Positions 6,851 through 10,904 of a stretch of 10,904 nucleotides of DNA are shown in pieces. The translations under genes were made by a program, and so were the position numbers. The number at the start of each line of letters is the position of its first letter. Position 1 is the first letter of the stretch. The stretch covers positions 1 through 10,904 of the forward strand of contig URBP01000072.1 in assembly GCA_900546105.1 (NCBI GenBank), written 5' to 3'. The DNA is from an uncultured Collinsella sp. (lineage in GTDB: Bacteria; Actinomycetota; Coriobacteriia; Coriobacteriales; Coriobacteriaceae). Below the pieces are notes generated by a model, which saw only the letters and a list, made by a program, of their open reading frames with translations, searched no databases and was not told the DNA's origin.

Positions 6851-8758
6851 ATGGAACAGATTATCTTGAACATACTCGAGGCCTTGCGTCGCGGCGAGAC
6901 CGTGGGCGACAAGGCGCTCGTCAAACTGATACATGCCGAGGCGCGCCGTGAGGGCGCCGACAAACGCGACCTGGCAAAGCGCCGACTGCTGCCGTTCTAC
7001 CAGCGGGTTAAACGTGAGGAGCCGGCTCGGTGGGCTGCGTGGAATGTCGATTCCGATCTGGAACGCCAACTGCTGCAGGTGCTGCGCATGAAGCCGCGCC
7101 GCACGGCTTCGGGCGTGGCGACCATTACCGTCATCACCAAGCCCTGGCCATGCTCGGGCGATTGCCTGTTTTGCCCCAACGATCTGCGCATGCCCAAGAG
7201 CTATCTGCACGCTGAGCCGGCGTGTGCCCGTGCGGAGCAAAACTGCTTCGATCCGTATCTGCAGGTGAGCGCTCGTCTGACCGCGCTTTCGCAGATGGGG
7301 CATGCGACCGACAAGATAGAGCTCATCGTGCTCGGTGGCACCTGGAGCGACTATCCGCAAGGGTATCAGACGTGGTTTATGTCGGAGCTATTCCGTGCGC
7401 TCAATGACGATGCCGTGGCTGGTGTGGCGGCTAACCCCATGTTGGCGCGTCCGGGCATCAGCCGTGCCGAGGCGGGGCGCCTGCTCGATGACGCTCCCGC
7501 CGATGCCCTGCCGCCGGTGGTAACAGAGCGCCGCGAGCGCTATCGGGCTGCCGGCATTGCGACTGACGAGGCTGAGCTTGCTGCCGGCGTTGCCGACGAG
7601 CAGGAGCGTGTGGATGCTGCCGTGGGCGGCTATAACCGCGCGGTGCGTCGTCTGTACGGCCCTGGTACGCCGTGGGGCGAGGTTGTCGAGTGGCAGACGG
7701 CAACGATGGAGGAGCTCGAGCGTCAGCAGCACATCAACGAGACGGCGAAGCATCGCGTGGTGGGGCTCGTTATCGAGACGCGCCCCGATGCAGTAACGCC
7801 GCAGGCCCTCACGCTCATCCGCCGCCTGGGCTGTACCAAGATTCAGATGGGTATCCAGAGCCTCGACCAGCACCTGCTCGATATCAACGAGCGTCGCATT
7901 TCGGTGGCGCAGATTGAACGGGCGTTTTCGCTTGCGCGCCTGTTTGGCTTTAAGATCCATGCGCATTTTATGCTTAACCTGCTGGGCGCCACGCCGGAGG
8001 GGGATAAGCGCGACTACGAACGCTTTATGACCGAAGGGGCCTTTATGCCCGACGAGGTCAAGGTCTACCCGTGTGCGCTCATCGAGGGCTCGCGTCTGGT
8101 GGGCTGCTATGAGCGCGGCGAGTGGCGTCCCTATACCGAGGAAGAGCTGCTCGATGTGCTTGCCGACGACATCGTGGTGACGCCGGCGTTCTGCCGCATC
8201 AGTCGCATGATCCGCGACTTTAGTTCCGACGACATTATGGTGGGCAACAAGAAGCCCAACCTGCGTCAGCTCGTCGAGAATCGCTTGGCAGCTCGTGGAG
8301 AAGGCGCAGTGGTGCGCGAGATTCGCTATCGCGAGATCAGTACCGCGGGTGCCGACTTGGATGAGCTTTCTCTTGATGAGGAAGTGGCGTACGAGACGCC
8401 GGTGACTTACGAGCGCTTTTTGCAGTGGGTGACGCCGCGGGGCAAGATCGCGGGCTTTTTGCGGTTGTCGCTGCCCGACCATTCGTTTGTTGCCGCGCAT
8501 GCGGACGAGTTGCCGACGATGCCGGACGAGGCGATGATTCGCGAGGTACACGTGTATGGCATGGCGGCACGCGTGGGCGACCAGGGCCAGGCGGCGCAGC
8601 ATCACGGGTTGGGGCGTTTGCTCGTAGAGCGTGCGTGCCAGATAGCTCGGGATGCGGGTTATGCGCGTATCAACGTGATTAGCGCGATTGGCACACGCGA
8701 GTACTATCGCCATCTTGGATTTTATGACCATGGCCTTTATCTGCAAAAGGAGCTCTAG
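6851..8758 (+). CDS. elp3: Elp3-type radical SAM/GNAT enzyme, tRNA U34 carboxymethylation
   Basis: A 635-residue Elp3 homologue. The family uses a radical SAM domain and acetyl-CoA to form cm5U at wobble uridine 34. The iron-sulfur cysteines lie in CSGDCLFC (C101, C105, C108), spaced CX3CX2C. VLGGTW follows at about 160-165, ETRPD at 309-313, GCTKIQMGIQS at 327-337 and NLRQL at 470-474. The C-terminal acetyltransferase half has IREVHVYG at 563-570, the acetyl-CoA loop QHHGLG at 583-588 and GTREYYRHLGF at 614-624, the last very close to the eukaryotic form. Residues about 186-286 hold a helical, Ala/Glu/Arg-rich stretch that looks longer than in typical Elp3. I chose ATG 6851: upstream in-frame starts at 6785 and 6812 lie before or in the terminator hairpin. 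GGGGGG directly before 6851 is too close to serve as a normal ribosome binding site. The next gene starts on the base after the stop, so they form an operon. Confidence 0.92.
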   Translation: MEQIILNILEALRRGETVGDKALVKLIHAEARREGADKRDLAKRRLLPFYQRVKREEPARWAAWNVDSDLERQLLQVLRMKPRRTASGVATITVITKPWPCSGDCLFCPNDLRMPKSYLHAEPACARAEQNCFDPYLQVSARLTALSQMGHATDKIELIVLGGTWSDYPQGYQTWFMSELFRALNDDAVAGVAANPMLARPGISRAEAGRLLDDAPADALPPVVTERRERYRAAGIATDEAELAAGVADEQERVDAAVGGYNRAVRRLYGPGTPWGEVVEWQTATMEELERQQHINETAKHRVVGLVIETRPDAVTPQALTLIRRLGCTKIQMGIQSLDQHLLDINERRISVAQIERAFSLARLFGFKIHAHFMLNLLGATPEGDKRDYERFMTEGAFMPDEVKVYPCALIEGSRLVGCYERGEWRPYTEEELLDVLADDIVVTPAFCRISRMIRDFSSDDIMVGNKKPNLRQLVENRLAARGEGAVVREIRYREISTAGADLDELSLDEEVAYETPVTYERFLQWVTPRGKIAGFLRLSLPDHSFVAAHADELPTMPDEAMIREVHVYGMAARVGDQGQAAQHHGLGRLLVERACQIARDAGYARINVISAIGTREYYRHLGFYDHGLYLQKEL

Positions 8759-9637
8759 ATGAACAAGCCGAGTGTTTCTGCCGGCGTCGTTGCCGGCGTT
8801 GCTCTGGGAGCCGCGGCGCTTGGTGCGGCCGCTGTCGCTGTTCGTGCTGCCTGTCTGCAGGTTGCGCGAACCCGCAATGGGTTGGCGCGTGTGAAGCGCG
8901 TGCACGACGAGGGCGGCGACGAAGTCCGCGTATTGGTGCAAGGCGGCGTCTACCAAAGCGCGAGTTACGTTGGCGAGCGTTGGGCTAAGCCCGCCTTTGC
9001 GTACTATCGTGCGTTTGACGACGTGTTTGAGGCCGAGGACGCAATGCGTGACGCTTATGGTCACGGTATCGACCGTATGCTTATACTGGGCGGCGGTGGG
9101 TTTGCCTATCCCAAGTTCGCGCTGATGTCGCACGAGGGCTTGCGCATGGACGTTATCGAGTATGACGGAGAGATTACGCGCCTGGCGCGCCGATGGTTCT
9201 ACCTGGACGAGCTGGAGCGCGCGGTGGGCGACCGCTTGCGGGTGATTACCGCTGAGGCTCGCTCGTATCTGGGTGTGACGAGCGTGGGCCATCGTCGCTA
9301 CGACGTGGTCGTGAGCGATTGCTTTGGCGGTGCCGAGCCCGTACGCGAGCTGGCGACGGTTGAGGCGTTGCGTTTGGTGCGAGGCAGCCTGAACCTCGGG
9401 GGTATCTACGTTGCCAATATCGTGAGTGCAAACGAGGGGAGCGATGTGACGTTCCTGCGCGACTGCGCTGCCACGGCACTCGAGGTATTCGCCCACGCCT
9501 GGGTGGTCCCATGTGGCGATGCGGAGTTCGGCGGCGAGGAAAACTACCTGCTCATCGCCAGCGACGGCGACTATGTCTTCGCCGAAGCCGTGCCTTTCGA
9601 TGCCGACTTCCTCGGCACCGTTCTTCACGACAAGTAA
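8759..9637 (+). CDS. Membrane-anchored spermidine-synthase-fold protein
   Basis: A 292-residue protein with one N-terminal hydrophobic segment (about 8-33, Ala/Val/Gly-rich) and a cytoplasmic or surface Rossmann domain. LILGGGGFAYP at 108-118 is the nucleotide-binding loop of the spermidine synthase/PMT fold. DVIEYDGEI at 131-139 is the acidic strand-2 end, RVITAEARSYL at 161-171 follows, and YDVVVSDCFGG is at 181-191. Real spermidine synthases have two Asp residues in the active-site loop (DxxD); here the loop reads D187-CFG, so the second is missing. That and the membrane anchor argue against ordinary polyamine synthesis, and a methyltransferase or unknown transfer reaction is possible. The ATG follows directly after the elp3 stop, with AAGGAG (8747-8752) inside the end of elp3, so translation is probably coupled. 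Its link to tRNA modification, if any, is unclear. Confidence 0.82.
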   Translation: MNKPSVSAGVVAGVALGAAALGAAAVAVRAACLQVARTRNGLARVKRVHDEGGDEVRVLVQGGVYQSASYVGERWAKPAFAYYRAFDDVFEAEDAMRDAYGHGIDRMLILGGGGFAYPKFALMSHEGLRMDVIEYDGEITRLARRWFYLDELERAVGDRLRVITAEARSYLGVTSVGHRRYDVVVSDCFGGAEPVRELATVEALRLVRGSLNLGGIYVANIVSANEGSDVTFLRDCAATALEVFAHAWVVPCGDAEFGGEENYLLIASDGDYVFAEAVPFDADFLGTVLHDK

Positions 9638-9663
9638 GTCTCCCCGTCCCAAAAAGACTGGTC

Positions 9664-10904
9664 TTATGCGTGGTCGCGCCAGCTGCGGATGCGCTGCTTC
9701 ATGCCCTCGATATCGAGCACGCCTTCGGCAAAACCCTTGCGCACGAGCTCCTCGGGAACGTACTCGTCGTAGCGATCAAAATAAGGCACCTCGCCGGGAT
9801 AGACGAGCTCGATGGGGTCGAAGTCTTTCTCGGCTTCGGCGGCGAGCACTTCAAAGAACGTCTCCTCGTCGGCCTTCATCTTAAACTGCATAAAGTACGG
9901 GCGTGACGGGTCGAGTCCGCGAAGGCCCAACTCAGCGGCGCATTTGATTTTAAGCATGCGCTCGAGTGCTAGGAAGGCGTAGCTGCCCAACCAGGGGAAG
10001 AGCACCCAGGTGTCGCCACCCAGGTTGATGAGCGGCTTAGTTCCCGCACCCGAAATCTCGGCGGTATGACGAGTCTGCGCCAAGCGGGTCCGTGCGTTAC
10101 CCATGAGGTACGGATATGCCGCATGCTCGTTGAGCGCCTTGCGCATGCGTTCGAGTACGTGTGTATTGATGTCACCGGGGCAGTCGCCAAAGTAGGCCGG
10201 CACACGGCCCTTGACCTGCGTGGCAAAGACGGTATGACGCTTCCAGTCCACTTCCTCGACAATCCAGCAATGGCCTGCGATGGCGATGCGCTCACCGGGC
10301 GGTGGGGGATTGACGATCGTGCCCAACTCGGCCGACTCGCTGCGAACAGTGAACTCCTCGTTTTCCTGGAACACGGCGTAGAACTTAAAGTTGTTGATGA
10401 TGCGCTCGCCCGCGAGACCCACGATGAGCCCGCCGCCTTCGGTGACCTGGATATGGTCGATCTTAATGAGGTGACGCAGCAGCACGCGATAGTCATCGGC
10501 CGAGATGCGATGGAAATAGCTCAGTGTGAGCACGCGCTGGGCAAGTGCGGCCGGCGTGATCTCTCCGGTGCTGACGAGGGTCGACATGGTCTGGTGATAG
10601 AGCAGACTGTAGGGGAGTCGATCGAGTTCAGGCGGCTCGACCCATTTTTCCTCGCGATAGAGTTGTACGAGCGCGATGCCCTGCAGGAGCTTCCAAGGAA
10701 TGGTCTCGGGCATCATCGTGCGCGGCTCGGGTTCTTCCTCGCGCATGACAAACCACATCTCGGGCGGAAGGTCGCGACGGCCTGTGCGCCCCATGCGCTG
10801 CAAAAAGGAGCTGACGGTAAACGGCGCGTCAATCTGGAAGGCGCGCTCCAGGCGGCCGATATCGATACCGAGCTCCAGCGTAGAGGTGGTGACGGTTGTC
10901 TGCG
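9664..10904 (-). CDS. Lhr-type DEAD/DEAH helicase, C-terminal part (continues past the window)
   Basis: The 3' 412 codons of a superfamily 2 helicase; the 5' end lies beyond position 10904. The visible part opens with motif V, TSTLELGIDIG (residues 6-16 of the fragment), then motif VI, QRMGRTGRR (35-43). A winged-helix-like region follows at about 65-160. The block GLAGERIINNFKFYAVF (162-178), then EEFTVRSESAELGTIV, AGHCWIVEEVD and GRVPAYFGDCPGD, is the domain that follows the helicase core in Lhr proteins. Lhr family members are DNA/RNA helicases tied to DNA repair and RNA metabolism. An apparent TTG start at 10801-10803 is only a codon in motif VI; the frame continues through the edge without a stop. 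The gene converges with the spermidine-synthase-fold gene, with 26 bases between stops and no convincing terminator. Confidence 0.88.
   Translation of the reverse strand, partial: QTTVTTSTLELGIDIGRLERAFQIDAPFTVSSFLQRMGRTGRRDLPPEMWFVMREEEPEPRTMMPETIPWKLLQGIALVQLYREEKWVEPPELDRLPYSLLYHQTMSTLVSTGEITPAALAQRVLTLSYFHRISADDYRVLLRHLIKIDHIQVTEGGGLIVGLAGERIINNFKFYAVFQENEEFTVRSESAELGTIVNPPPPGERIAIAGHCWIVEEVDWKRHTVFATQVKGRVPAYFGDCPGDINTHVLERMRKALNEHAAYPYLMGNARTRLAQTRHTAEISGAGTKPLINLGGDTWVLFPWLGSYAFLALERMLKIKCAAELGLRGLDPSRPYFMQFKMKADEETFFEVLAAEAEKDFDPIELVYPGEVPYFDRYDEYVPEELVRKGFAEGVLDIEGMKQRIRSWRDHA

Noticed and set aside
7388..9652. 754-codon open frame on the minus strand
   Set aside because: It runs antisense across elp3 and the spermidine-synthase-fold gene, both with clear motifs. 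The His/Arg/Ala-rich product is typical of a shadow frame.
9637..9666. Bidirectional terminator between the convergent genes
   Set aside because: Only AAGAC-TG-GTCTT (9654-9665) next to a T-run on the minus strand was found. The stem is too short and overlaps the helicase stop codon.

Overview
The window is a GC-rich, densely coding stretch of a bacterial chromosome. Gene content and style suggest an actinobacterium of the class Coriobacteriia, possibly Collinsella or a relative. The pointers are a DUF3516-type DExH helicase, a stand-alone bacterial Elp3, GC-rich third codon positions and strong AGGAGG-type ribosome binding sites. This placement is inference from family knowledge; there is no rRNA or other marker to confirm it. 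I see no tRNA or rRNA gene, CRISPR array, transposase or phage gene.

Layout from left to right. A minus-strand DExH helicase with a DUF3516-type C-terminus (38-2719) comes first. A 310-base gap follows, holding a long near-perfect inverted repeat (2842-2964). Two minus-strand methyltransferase genes come next: a divergent TrmB-like tRNA m7G46 methyltransferase (3030-3869) and a Trm9-like class I SAM methyltransferase (3988-4860). A divergent intergenic region (4861-5127) carries a consensus TTGACA box and a 13-bp palindrome. It leads into a plus-strand pair overlapping by ATGA: an XRE-type HTH protein with membrane segments (5128-5850) and a membrane-anchored DUF4097-type beta-repeat protein (5847-6746). 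A strong terminator hairpin (6798-6838) closes that pair. It abuts a TACAAT -10 box that would give a leaderless or near-leaderless elp3 mRNA (6851-8758). A membrane-anchored spermidine-synthase-fold protein (8759-9637) begins on the base after the elp3 stop. The right edge holds the 3' part of a convergent Lhr-type helicase (9664 to beyond 10904).

The theme is RNA biology: two RNA/DNA helicases of the Ski2/Lhr type and three proteins assigned or resembling tRNA modification enzymes. The most interesting reading is that Elp3 (which makes cm5U34) and the methyltransferase at 3988-4860 could together form a bacterial counterpart of the eukaryotic Elongator-Trm9 route to mcm5U34. The methyltransferase shows Trm9/ALKBH8-like FSxTRxxPWP, HH and YVI-K features. 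This is a hypothesis from motifs and proximity only, since the two genes are not in one operon. The TrmB-like protein is also unusual: it lacks three residues usually conserved in the active site.
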